Of a stretch of 57,156 nucleotides of DNA, positions 25,916 through 33,805 are shown piece by piece. Origin of the DNA: Enhydrobacter aerosaccus (GTDB taxonomy: Bacteria; Pseudomonadota; Alphaproteobacteria; Reyranellales; Reyranellaceae); assembly GCA_903915535.1 (NCBI GenBank), contig CAIWTJ010000200.1, positions 1 to 57,156 of the forward strand, written 5' to 3'. The notes beneath the pieces are model-generated. The model made no database searches. It saw only the letters and a list, made by a program, of their open reading frames with translations, and was not told where the DNA came from. Numbering within the stretch: position 1 is the stretch's first letter; each line of letters opens with the position of its first letter. The translations under genes and the position numbers were made by a program.

Positions 25916-26596
25916 GTGAGTTATCAGTGGGACTTCGCGCCCGTCTTCGCCAGCGCGCCACTGCTGGCGGAGGGGCTGGGTAACACGCTCAGGCTGACGG
26001 CGGTGGCGCTGGCGTTCGGTCTCGTGCTCGGGCTGGCGCTCGCACTGATGCGTCTGTCGCCGCGCCCCTGGTTCTCCTGGCCGGCCGGTTTCGTCATCGA
26101 GGTCTTCCGCACGACGCCGCCGCTGGTCCAGCTCTTCTGGTTCTTCTTCGCCCTGCCGATGATCGTCGGCATCGAGATGACGCCGTTCATCGCCGCGGTC
26201 GTCACCTTCTCGATTCAGTCGTCGGCCTTCTTCGCCGAGGTCTTCCGCGCCGGCATCCAGTCGATCGAGCGCGGCCAGTGGGAGGGCGCGCTGGCGATCG
26301 GCATGTCGCGCAGGCAGGCGCTCAATCGCATCGTGCTGCCCCAGGCGGTGACGCGCATGATCCCCGCCTTCATGGAGCGCGCGATCGAGCTGATGAAGAC
26401 CACCACGCTGGTCGCAACGATCGCCTATGCCGACCTGCTCTACGACGCCAATGCGGTCGCCCAGAAAACCTACCGCCCGCTCGAGACCTTTACCGTCGCC
26501 GCTCTCGTCTATTTCGTCGTGATCTTCGCCTTCAGCCTGCTGGGTCGCCGCCTCGAGCGCCGGCTGGCGGTCGGCGGCGACTCGACGGTCCATTGA
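25916..26596 (+). CDS. Amino-acid ABC transporter permease (first)
   Basis: 226-aa inner-membrane permease of the HisM/GltJ type. It starts with GTG ([20 protein letters not shown]), has membrane helices at about 22-44 and beyond, the conserved [20 protein letters not shown] segment and the EAA loop [20 protein letters not shown]. Its start lies only 9 bases after the end of the palindrome. It overlaps nothing but is two bases from the second permease. The two permeases are similar and should form a heterodimer. Confidence 0.9.
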   Translation: MSYQWDFAPVFASAPLLAEGLGNTLRLTAVALAFGLVLGLALALMRLSPRPWFSWPAGFVIEVFRTTPPLVQLFWFFFALPMIVGIEMTPFIAAVVTFSIQSSAFFAEVFRAGIQSIERGQWEGALAIGMSRRQALNRIVLPQAVTRMIPAFMERAIELMKTTTLVATIAYADLLYDANAVAQKTYRPLETFTVAALVYFVVIFAFSLLGRRLERRLAVGGDSTVH

Positions 26597-26598
26597 CC

Positions 26599-27258
26599 AT
26601 GGTCTGGGACTTCTCTTCCGTACTCGCCAACAGCGACGCCCTGATCGCGGGCGCCATCGGCACGGTGCGGCTGTTCGCGATCTGCCTGGTGTCGGGGATG
26701 ACCTTCGGCCTGGTCGTGGGCCTGGGACGCTATGCGCGCACGCGCTGGTTCAACTGGCCGGCGACCCTGTTCGTGGAGTTCTTCCGCAACACGCCGGTGC
26801 TGGTCCAGATCCTGTGGTTCTATTTCGCGCTGCCGATCGTGGCGCCGTTCGAGATCAGCCCCCTGAGCGCGGCGGCGCTCGGCATCTCGCTCAATGCGGC
26901 GGCCTTCTCGGCCGACATCTATCGCGGCGGCATCCAGTCGATCGAACGCGGCCAGTGGGAGGCCGCGCGCGCCATCGGCATGGGCTGGGGCCAGGCGATG
27001 CGCCGGATCATCCTGCCGCAGGCCCTGAAGCGCATGACGCCTGCGCTCACGAGCCGCGCCATCGAGATCTTCAAGTCGACGACGCTCGCCTCGACGGTCG
27101 CCTATGTCGAACTGCTGCAGCAGGGCAAGCTGATCGCGTCGATCAACTTCAACCCGATCGAGGCCTATACCACCGTCGCGGTGATCTTCTTCGTGATCCT
27201 GTGGCCGTTGGTGCAGTTGACCTACGCGCTGGAGCGCCGGATGAAGAGGGCGGAATGA
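26599..27258 (+). CDS. Amino-acid ABC transporter permease (second)
   Basis: 219-aa permease, partner of the gene before it. It starts [20 protein letters not shown] and carries [20 protein letters not shown] and the EAA loop [20 protein letters not shown], nearly the same as in the partner, which suggests an old tandem duplication. The ATG is two bases past the previous stop and its own stop overlaps the ATPase start (ATGA). No separate ribosome site is strong, so translation is probably coupled. Confidence 0.9.
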   Translation: MVWDFSSVLANSDALIAGAIGTVRLFAICLVSGMTFGLVVGLGRYARTRWFNWPATLFVEFFRNTPVLVQILWFYFALPIVAPFEISPLSAAALGISLNAAAFSADIYRGGIQSIERGQWEAARAIGMGWGQAMRRIILPQALKRMTPALTSRAIEIFKSTTLASTVAYVELLQQGKLIASINFNPIEAYTTVAVIFFVILWPLVQLTYALERRMKRAE

Positions 27259-28019
27259 CGATCCTGCGCGTGCGCGGCCTCACCAAGCGCTTCGGAGACA
27301 ACGAGGTGCTGCATGGCATCGATCTCGACGTGGTCGCGGGCGAGCGCATCGCCATCCTGGGGGCATCGGGCTCGGGCAAGAGCACGCTATTGCGCTGCCT
27401 CAACTTCATGGAGCTTCCCACCGCCGGCACCGTCGAGCTCGACGGCAAGACGGTCGGCAGCGAGCGCGGCGGCGGGCGCATCTATCGCGAGAGGGACCTT
27501 ACCGGCGTGCGGCAACGGGTCGGGATGGTGTTCCAGCAGTTCAACCTCTTCCCGCACATGACCGCCGCGGGCAACGTCATGGAAGGACTGCGGACGGTGC
27601 GGAGGCAGCCGAAGGCAGAGGCCCGCGCCCGAGCCGAAAAGGAGCTGGCGCGGGTCGGGCTCGCCGAGAAGGCCGACACTTTCCCTGCCCATCTCTCGGG
27701 CGGCCAGAAGCAGAGAGTCGCGATCGCGCGCGCGCTCGCCATGGATCCGGAGATGCTGCTGTTCGACGAGCCGACCTCGGCGCTCGATCCCGAGCTGGTC
27801 GGCGAGGTGCTGACGGTCATCCGGTCGCTCGCGGAGGAGGGGCGGACCATGCTGCTGGTCACGCACGAGCTGGGTTTTGCCTACCATGTGGCGACACGTG
27901 TGATCTTCCTGGCCGAGGGCGCGATCCACGAGCAAGGCACGCCGGACGAAATTCTCAAGAGCCCGAAGAAGGACAAGACCCGCGCCTTCCTCGCCGGCCA
28001 TCGTCAATTCAGTTTCTAG
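27255..28019 (+). CDS. Amino-acid ABC transporter ATP-binding protein (GlnQ/HisP type)
   Basis: 254-aa ATPase of the polar amino-acid uptake family. Walker [10 protein letters not shown] lies at about 35-43, Q-loop [13 protein letters not shown], signature [15 protein letters not shown], Walker [13 protein letters not shown] and switch histidine [10 protein letters not shown]. The insertion [20 protein letters not shown] before the Q-loop is a little longer than usual for GlnQ and is seen in HisP-like members. It completes the four-gene transporter and is followed 13 bp later by the class IV aminotransferase-like gene. Confidence 0.94.
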   Translation: MTILRVRGLTKRFGDNEVLHGIDLDVVAGERIAILGASGSGKSTLLRCLNFMELPTAGTVELDGKTVGSERGGGRIYRERDLTGVRQRVGMVFQQFNLFPHMTAAGNVMEGLRTVRRQPKAEARARAEKELARVGLAEKADTFPAHLSGGQKQRVAIARALAMDPEMLLFDEPTSALDPELVGEVLTVIRSLAEEGRTMLLVTHELGFAYHVATRVIFLAEGAIHEQGTPDEILKSPKKDKTRAFLAGHRQFSF

Positions 28020-28032
28020 AAAAGAGGCCACC

Positions 28033-28953
28033 GTGACCGACGACAAGACCGCGCAGAGCGCGCAGGGCTACAAGAAGGATCCGCGCAACGACGACGTGCT
28101 GGTCTACCTCAACGGCGAACTGGTGAAGCGCAACGAGGCGCGGGTGTCGTTGTTCGATGCGGGCTTCGTGCTGGGAGACGGCGTCTGGGAGGGGCTGCGC
28201 CTGGTGAAGGGCAAGCTGATCAGTCTCGAGGCGCATCTCGACCGGCTGTTCGAGGGCGCGACCGCCATCGATCTCGATCTGGGCATGGACCGTGCGGGCG
28301 TGGTGAAAGTCATTCAGGACACGCTCGACGCCAACGGCATGAAGGACGGCGCGCATATCCGCCTGATGATCACGCGCGGCATCAAGAGCACGCCCAACCA
28401 GGACCCGCGCTTCGTGATTTCGGGCCCGACTGTCACCTGCGTGGCCGAATACAAGTCGCCGCTGCCGGAAGCCAAGGCCAAGGGCTACACGCTGTTCACG
28501 TCGGCCTTCCGCACGACGGGTCCCGATCAGTTCGACATGCGCCTGAACTCGCACTCGCGACTCAACCTGATCCAGGCGCTGATCCAGGCCATCAAGGCCG
28601 GTGCCGACGAGGCGTTGATGCTCGACCCACGCGGCTTCGTGGCCTCGTGCAATTCGACCAACTTCTTCATCGTGCGCGGCCGTGAGCTCTGGACCTCGAC
28701 CAGCCTCTACAGCTTCAAGGGCATCACCCAAGGCAACGTGATCGCCGCGTGGCGCGCCGCCGGCGGCATCGCGCGCGAATGCGATTTTGCACTGATGCAG
28801 GTCTATTCCGCCGACGAGGCTTTCGTGACCGGCACTCTGGGCGGCGTAACGCCGGTCACGAAGGTCGACGGCCGACTGATCGCCGACGGCAAGCCCGGCC
28901 CGGTCACGAAGGAAGCGAGCGACCTCTATTTGAAGTCGGTCGGCGCGATGTAG
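28033..28953 (+). CDS. Class IV aminotransferase-like protein lacking the canonical PLP lysine
   Basis: 306-aa protein of the D-amino-acid/branched-chain aminotransferase fold. Start GTG (MTDDKTAQSA). Family features are clear: VLVYLNGELVKRNEARVSLF, GFVLGDGVWEGLRL, and AGADEALMLDPRGFVASCNS with TNFFIV. In class IV enzymes a lysine three or four residues before the NY/NL motif binds PLP; here that stretch reads LNSHSRLNLI (171-180), with Arg176 as the nearest basic residue. The PLP N1-contacting Glu is also replaced (ASCNSTNF instead of TEGxxxNF). It is last in the amino-acid transporter operon, so it may handle the imported compound or only bind PLP or ligand. The alignment is by eye. Confidence 0.82.
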   Translation: MTDDKTAQSAQGYKKDPRNDDVLVYLNGELVKRNEARVSLFDAGFVLGDGVWEGLRLVKGKLISLEAHLDRLFEGATAIDLDLGMDRAGVVKVIQDTLDANGMKDGAHIRLMITRGIKSTPNQDPRFVISGPTVTCVAEYKSPLPEAKAKGYTLFTSAFRTTGPDQFDMRLNSHSRLNLIQALIQAIKAGADEALMLDPRGFVASCNSTNFFIVRGRELWTSTSLYSFKGITQGNVIAAWRAAGGIARECDFALMQVYSADEAFVTGTLGGVTPVTKVDGRLIADGKPGPVTKEASDLYLKSVGAM

Positions 28954-29644
28954 CGCAACCGCCCGCGCCGGCGAGCGTTGAGGCCCACGACGCCACCGCG
29001 TCGAGAATTTCGTGAAGGGCCTGGATGTTCGTGCGACCCGAGCTGACACGCACGTTGAAGGAATGATCGGCCCCGTCGATCATGTGCAGGGCCGCGCGCC
29101 CGCCCAGGCGCTTGAGCGTGGGAAGAAGCAGGCGCCTCTCCGCGAGGGCGTCCCTGTCGCCCTGAACGAACAGCATCGGAATTTTCACGTCTGCCAGATG
29201 CCGGGCCCGTTCGCTGGCCGGCTTCTTGGCGGGATGAAGGGGAAAGCCCAGGAATGCGAGGCCGCGGGCCTTCGGAAGCGGCTTGAGGGCCTGGACCTGC
29301 GAGGTCATGCGGCCACCGAAGGACTTTCCGCCGGCGATGAGAGTCTTGCGCGGGGCAAGTTTTGCCGCCGTGCGAACGGCGGCCAACACCGTCGCATGGG
29401 CAAGTGCAGGCCCATCGGGACGGCGCGAGCCGGCCTCAATGTAGGGGAACTGGTATCGCAGGGTGGCGATCTTGCGTTCGGCCAGGCCTTTTGCCACGGC
29501 GGACATGAAGGCGTGCGTCATGCCGGCTCCGGCGCCGTGCGCCAGGACGTAGCAAGCGATGGCCCCGCGCGGCGCCATGTATAGCGCGGAGACCGTGTGG
29601 TCGGCGTCGACGACGATCTTCAAGCGCCTGGTCGCATAAGTCAT
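28904..29644 (-). CDS. Alpha/beta hydrolase, KANL3/Tex30-like
   Basis: 246-aa cytoplasmic alpha/beta hydrolase of the dienelactone-hydrolase-like/KANL3-Tex30 group. The nucleophile elbow is GGKSFGGRM (Ser at about 108), the acid is in FVQGDRDALAER and the histidine in IDGADHSFNV. The oxyanion region is ACYVLAHGAGAGMTH. The start ATG is at the head of the divergent lipid-kinase gene. The last 50 bp overlap convergently the end of the aminotransferase-like gene, giving this protein an odd basic tail (GGCATSRRPTSNRGRSLPS). The substrate is unknown; esters or acyl groups are likely. Confidence 0.83.
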   Translation of the reverse strand: MTYATRRLKIVVDADHTVSALYMAPRGAIACYVLAHGAGAGMTHAFMSAVAKGLAERKIATLRYQFPYIEAGSRRPDGPALAHATVLAAVRTAAKLAPRKTLIAGGKSFGGRMTSQVQALKPLPKARGLAFLGFPLHPAKKPASERARHLADVKIPMLFVQGDRDALAERRLLLPTLKRLGGRAALHMIDGADHSFNVRVSSGRTNIQALHEILDAVASWASTLAGAGGCATSRRPTSNRGRSLPS

Positions 29645-29677
29645 TCGAGTCAGATCCTACAACCGGTGTCGACAGAG

Positions 29678-30625
29678 ATGGACTCCCTCCTCGTATTGAT
29701 CAATGCCGGCGCTGGTGCGGTTCAAAAAACTGGCGCCGACACCTTCTCCAGACAGGTCAGCGAGGGTCTTGCGCAAAGGGGTGTCAAGGCGAGCGTCGTC
29801 GTGGTCGAGGGGGGCGCGTTGAAGGCCCGGGCCGAGGAGTTCGCTCAGGCGCCGGGCGATGCCCGGTCCAGGACGCTGATCGTCGGAGGCGGCGACGGCA
29901 CGGTCAATACTGCGGCCGCGGTGTGCGCCTCCACCGATGTCATCCTCGGCCTCCTGCCGCTCGGCACCCTTAATCATTTCGCCAAGGATCTGGGAATTCC
30001 GGTGGTCCTGGACGGCGCACTCGACGTCATCGCTGCCGCAAACGTAAGGACCGTCGATGCGGGGGAGGTGAACGGCCGGCTGTTCGTCAACAACTCGTCG
30101 ATCGGCATTTACCCGTTCCTCGTCGATCAGCGGGACGCCGAACAGAAGCAGCGCAACGTCGGCAAACTGGTGGCCCTCGTCCCCGCCTTGTTCCGGACGC
30201 TGCGCAGCGCGTCCTGGCATCGGATCACCCTCACGACTGAGGAGGGGCCGGAGACGGCGATTCGGGGAACGCGGCGCACCCCCTGCCTGTTCGTCGGCAA
30301 CAATACCTACGATCTCGCGGCGCTCGGCAAACGCTCGAGCCTCACGGCGGGCACGCTCTGCGTCTATATCGTCCGGCGCAGCAGCTGGTGGGGCGTGCTC
30401 ACCTTGCCGTTCAAAATCGCCTTTCAGCGGACCTTGGGACATCTCGATCCCAAGCGCGACATCGAATTGCTGAAGGTGTCCGCGTTGTCGATACGCTCCC
30501 ATCGGCCGCGACTGCGGATCGCCATCGACGGTGAGACGGTCCATGAGCAGACGCCGCTGGTCTATCGCAGCCGCCCCGGTGCGCTGCGCGTGCTGGCTCC
30601 CGCCGCGCAGGAAGCAGGACCGTGA
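29678..30625 (+). CDS. Diacylglycerol kinase-family lipid kinase (YegS/BmrU type)
   Basis: 315-aa soluble or membrane-associated lipid kinase. The DAGKc domain is shown by LLVLINAGAGAVQKTG at the start, the nucleotide-binding loop TLIVGGGDGTVNTAAA at about 65-80 and LLPLGTLNHFAKDLGIP. The C-terminal domain follows with SSIGIYPFLVDQRDAEQ and the final IAIDGETVHEQTPLVYRSRP. It could phosphorylate diacylglycerol, sphingoid or ceramide-like lipids. A GTG or ATG farther upstream is possible but ATG 29678 fits the family start. It overlaps the phosphoesterase start by 4 bp. Confidence 0.88.
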   Translation: MDSLLVLINAGAGAVQKTGADTFSRQVSEGLAQRGVKASVVVVEGGALKARAEEFAQAPGDARSRTLIVGGGDGTVNTAAAVCASTDVILGLLPLGTLNHFAKDLGIPVVLDGALDVIAAANVRTVDAGEVNGRLFVNNSSIGIYPFLVDQRDAEQKQRNVGKLVALVPALFRTLRSASWHRITLTTEEGPETAIRGTRRTPCLFVGNNTYDLAALGKRSSLTAGTLCVYIVRRSSWWGVLTLPFKIAFQRTLGHLDPKRDIELLKVSALSIRSHRPRLRIAIDGETVHEQTPLVYRSRPGALRVLAPAAQEAGP

Positions 30626-31455
30626 AGACGATCGTTCACCTGTCGGACCTGCACTTCGGCACAGTCGACGACGCCGTACGGATTGGCCTCGAGGCCGCCG
30701 TGCGGCAGGCTACGCCCGACCTCGTCGTCGTCTCGGGCGATCTCACCCAGCGGGCCAAGGTGCGTGAGTTCTTGCAGGCGCGCCGGTTCCTCGACGCCTT
30801 GCCGGCTCCGACGCTCGTTGTGCCGGGCAATCATGACGTGCCCTTGTACGATGTCTTCCGCCGCTTCCTTCGCCCGCTGACGCGTTATCGACGGATCATC
30901 ACCGACGATCTCGAGCCCTTCTATGCAGACACCGAAATCGCCGTTGCGGGACTCAACACGGCGCGCTCGGCGACCTTCAAGAACGGCCGGATCAACGAAG
31001 GCCAGCTCGCACGGATGGCGGAGCGATTCGCTGCGTTGTCGCCGGAAACGACGCGCATTGTCGTCGTCCACCATCCCTTCGGTCACGCCGCGACGATGGA
31101 CGAGAGGGACATCGTGGGGCGTGCCGCCCTGGCGGTCGATGCCTTTTCAAGAAGCCGAATCGATATCGTTCTGGCGGGTCATCTGCATTCCGCACATGCC
31201 GGTGCGAGCAGCGAGCGCTACGATATCGACGGCTACGCCGCATTGCTCATCCAGGCGGGCACCGCGACCTCGACGCGACGGCGGGGCGAAGCGAATTCGT
31301 TCAATGTCCTGCGCATCGCGCGCCCTCATGTCGAACTCGACTGCCGGACCTGGAAGGGCAACGAAGGCTTCGTCAGCACCGCCCGGGAGCGATTCGAGTT
31401 CGCTGCCGGCGGCTGGACGAAAGCGCCTCACCTGGACGGCGTGCGCCTGCAATAG
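30622..31455 (+). CDS. Calcineurin-like metallophosphoesterase
   Basis: 277-aa cytoplasmic phosphoesterase with two-metal active site. All five blocks are seen: DLHFG (D-x-H), VVSGDLTQRA, VVPGNHDVP, VVHHPFGH and LAGHLHSAH. The start is GTG, overlapping the lipid-kinase stop, so the two are coupled and may act in one pathway. Relatives include cAMP phosphodiesterase CpdA-type and LpxH-like enzymes, both possible. The C-terminus overlaps the convergent PAP2 gene by 28 bp. Confidence 0.9.
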   Translation: MKTIVHLSDLHFGTVDDAVRIGLEAAVRQATPDLVVVSGDLTQRAKVREFLQARRFLDALPAPTLVVPGNHDVPLYDVFRRFLRPLTRYRRIITDDLEPFYADTEIAVAGLNTARSATFKNGRINEGQLARMAERFAALSPETTRIVVVHHPFGHAATMDERDIVGRAALAVDAFSRSRIDIVLAGHLHSAHAGASSERYDIDGYAALLIQAGTATSTRRRGEANSFNVLRIARPHVELDCRTWKGNEGFVSTARERFEFAAGGWTKAPHLDGVRLQ

Positions 31456-31970
31456 GCGATGCCGGCCACCAGCCAGACGCCTCCGGTGGCGTAGCCGGCT
31501 GCAACGTCGGTCACGAAATGCAGGCTGAGAAAAATCCGGCTGAAGCCGATGGCGAATACTACCGCGGCGGTGAATATGTAGATGGCCGCCCGCTGCCGCA
31601 CGTCGCTGAAACGGAGCGCGATCACATAAGCCAGGAACCCGTAGACCGCGAGGGAGCCGGCGGAATGGCCGCTGGGAAAGGAGGGAGAGGTGGCGCTCGC
31701 GGCGGAGATGAAATCCGGCCTGGGCCGCCCGACGGCATATTTGCTCGCCCAGACCGTCGCTTCCATTCCGAGATAGGTGAGCCAGAGAGGAGCGACCAGC
31801 GCGCGGCGCCCTGTTGTCGCGAGCAGGGCACTCGCGACGAAAACAACGACCAGCACCGTCGGCCCGGCGCCCAGCGTCGTGATCCAGAGAAAGATCTCGA
31901 TCAGGGGCGTGTGGCGATAGGCGGCGAAGAAGCCGTTCGCGGCGGCATCGAAATCCGAAAGCCCTTTCAC
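31428..31970 (-). CDS. PAP2 family phosphatase
   Basis: 180-aa integral membrane phosphatase, about five helices. The three PAP2 motifs are complete: KYAVGRPRPD (domain 1), SFPSGHSAG (domain 2) and SRIFLSLHFVTDVAAG (domain 3), with the catalytic histidines in the last two. It likely dephosphorylates phosphatidate, undecaprenyl pyrophosphate or similar lipids at the periplasmic face. The start is GTG with GGAG upstream. It faces the lipid kinase and metallophosphoesterase, so the three may form a lipid phosphorylation-dephosphorylation set. Confidence 0.9.
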   Translation of the reverse strand: MKGLSDFDAAANGFFAAYRHTPLIEIFLWITTLGAGPTVLVVVFVASALLATTGRRALVAPLWLTYLGMEATVWASKYAVGRPRPDFISAASATSPSFPSGHSAGSLAVYGFLAYVIALRFSDVRQRAAIYIFTAAVVFAIGFSRIFLSLHFVTDVAAGYATGGVWLVAGIAYCRRTPSR

Positions 31971-32013
31971 GGGGTCTCCGTCTGCCGGTTGGCCAGGTGA
32001 AGCGATTTTCGCA

Positions 32014-32042
32014 TTGACATTCTGTGCTTAATTCGCAATAAT
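32014..32042 (+). promoter_or_regulatory. Strong sigma-70 promoter-like sequence pointing into hyuB antisense
   Basis: TTGACA (32014-32019), 17 bases, AATAAT (32037-32042): a near-consensus housekeeping promoter reading rightward. No rightward gene lies downstream; the transcript would cover the AT-rich palindrome and run antisense into hyuB. The leftward strand holds a weaker pair (TTGCGA, 17 bases, AATGCG) that could serve the PAP2 gene. The match is visible; activity is untested. Confidence 0.42.
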
Positions 32043-32077
32043 TCCCGGTGGCTCAAGGCAAACGCGGACGGCGGCGT

Positions 32078-32103
32078 CCATTAAATTTCCATTTATTTAA
32101 TGG
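32078..32103. terminator. AT-rich palindrome after hyuB, possible transcription end
   Basis: CCATTAAAT (32078-32086) and ATTTAATGG (32095-32103) are exact 9-bp complements around 8 bases, 19 bp downstream of the hyuB stop on the leftward strand. The stem is AT-rich, so it is a weak hairpin and may instead be an operator for the promoter-like sequence at 32014. Confidence 0.35.
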
Positions 32104-32122
32104 CGAGCCCGCCCCGGAAGAC

Positions 32123-33805
32123 CTATTCCGCCGCCAGTTTCCGGGCGTTGCGAGGATCGCGCGTCAGCAGCCCGTCGGCGAGGTCGCGGTCGATCATGGC
32201 GTCGGGCCGCTCGGAAATTCTTCCGAAGCCCGCGCCGCCACCCACGAACATCTCGACGATGTCGCCCTTGGCGAGGTCGACGGCGGCTTTGCTGCGCAAC
32301 TCCTCGACAGTGCCGTTGGCGCGGTAGATGCGGCAGTAGCCGCGCTGGCCGGGCTCGCCGCCCAGAAGGCCCTCGGGCGCGAGCTTGAAGCGGTCGGAGT
32401 AGATCGCGAGCTGCACGTCGTCGGTCAGGATCTCGCAGCGCCGTGTGAAGCCCGCGCCCCCGCGGCGGGCGCCGAGGCCGAAGGAATCCGGCGCCAGCTC
32501 GTAGCCGACGATGCGGAAGAAATCGTAGTCGATGTCGAGCGACTCGACCGGCGCGTTCGAGCAGTTGCTGAGCGGCGAATCGACGGCGTCGCAGCCGTCG
32601 GCGCCCTTCGACGCGCCGTAGCCGCCGCCGAAAATCTCGAGATAGACGCTGTAGCCTTTCTCGCCGAGACGGCTGAGACAGAACGCGGTCGTGCAGTCGA
32701 AGCCCGTCGCGATCGCCTGATCGGGCAGCGCCTGCGCCAGCGCCTTCATCACCGCGTTGAACACGCGATAGGCGGGGATCATGCGCGCGCGCACCGGTGC
32801 GGGGTGGCGCGGGTTGAGCAGCGAGCCGTACGGCACCTTGATGCGCACCGGCCGCGCCATGCCCTCGTTGTACGGAATGTCGGGGCTGGTCAGCACCGAC
32901 TTCACGCAGGAAAGCGCCGCCGACAGCGTGCTCGAGTAGGGGCAGTTGAGGTTGCGCTTCACCTGCCCGCAGGTGCCTTCGAAATCGATCTCGACGGAGT
33001 CCTCGGCGATCGTGACCTTGGCCTTGATCACCAGCGGCTCGTCGGTGAGCCCGTCGTCGTCGATCGCGTCCTCGCCGTAGAACACGCCCTTCGGTGCCTT
33101 GGCGATCGCGGCCCGCACGCGGCGCTCGGAGTAATCCTGCATCTCCTGCATCGCCGCTTCGACCTTGTCGGCGCCATAGCGCTCGCAGAGCTGCTTCACC
33201 CGCATCACGCCGATGGCGTTGGCCGCGAACTGCGCATTGAAGTCGCCGATGGTGAGGTCGGGCACGCGCACGTTGGCCGTCACCAGTCGCTCGAACGAGC
33301 CGCCGTTCCAGTCGTGCTCGAAGCTGTATTTGCTGGGCGGGAAGCGCAGGCCCTCCTGGTAGACGTCGGAAGCGTGGATGTTGAGGCCGGGCGCGCCGCC
33401 GCCGAGATCGAGATGGTGCGCAACGGAGGCACCGAAACCCACCAGTTGAGATTTACCTGCGCGGCCGGCCACGAAGATCGGCGTGAAGATGAAGACGTCG
33501 GGAATGTGCTGGCCGCCCTCGAACGGGTCGTTGTTGATCAGGAAGTCGCCTTCCCGGAGCGTGTCGACCGGATAGCGCTTGAGGCACGCGCGCAGGGTCT
33601 CGCCGATCGGGCCCAGCTGCATGGGAATGAGCTCGGCCTGCGCCACGGTGTTGCCGTTGCGGTCCATCAGCCCGGCCGAGCCGTCGCGCGCCTCGCGCAG
33701 GATGGTGGAATAGGCCGAGCGGATCAGCTTCACGCCCATCTCGCGTGCCGAGGCGATCAACGCCTGGCTGATCACGGCGTAATCGATCGGGGTCAACTCG
33801 CTCAT
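32123..33805 (-). CDS. hyuB: Hydantoinase/oxoprolinase family protein, subunit B
   Basis: 560-aa HyuB-type subunit that with HyuA hydrolyses cyclic amides such as N-methylhydantoin or 5-oxoproline using ATP. It starts MSELTPIDYAVISQALIASA, followed by RSAYSTILREARDGSAGLMD and the metal-binding-region segments INNDPFEGGQHIPDVFIFTP and GFGASVAHHLDLGGGAPGLN, all typical. The C-terminal half carries EIFGGGYGASKGADGCDAVD. The ATG overlaps the HyuA stop (ATGA), so the subunits are made in step. The substrate is not readable; hydantoinase and oxoprolinase activities share these features. Confidence 0.9.
   Translation of the reverse strand: MSELTPIDYAVISQALIASAREMGVKLIRSAYSTILREARDGSAGLMDRNGNTVAQAELIPMQLGPIGETLRACLKRYPVDTLREGDFLINNDPFEGGQHIPDVFIFTPIFVAGRAGKSQLVGFGASVAHHLDLGGGAPGLNIHASDVYQEGLRFPPSKYSFEHDWNGGSFERLVTANVRVPDLTIGDFNAQFAANAIGVMRVKQLCERYGADKVEAAMQEMQDYSERRVRAAIAKAPKGVFYGEDAIDDDGLTDEPLVIKAKVTIAEDSVEIDFEGTCGQVKRNLNCPYSSTLSAALSCVKSVLTSPDIPYNEGMARPVRIKVPYGSLLNPRHPAPVRARMIPAYRVFNAVMKALAQALPDQAIATGFDCTTAFCLSRLGEKGYSVYLEIFGGGYGASKGADGCDAVDSPLSNCSNAPVESLDIDYDFFRIVGYELAPDSFGLGARRGGAGFTRRCEILTDDVQLAIYSDRFKLAPEGLLGGEPGQRGYCRIYRANGTVEELRSKAAVDLAKGDIVEMFVGGGAGFGRISERPDAMIDRDLADGLLTRDPRNARKLAAE

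Noticed and set aside
28033-28953. Reading the arginine at the PLP site as a sequencing error
   Set aside because: The codon CGA differs from AAA/AAG at more than one base and the flanking residues are in frame and conserved in style, so a single error does not explain it.
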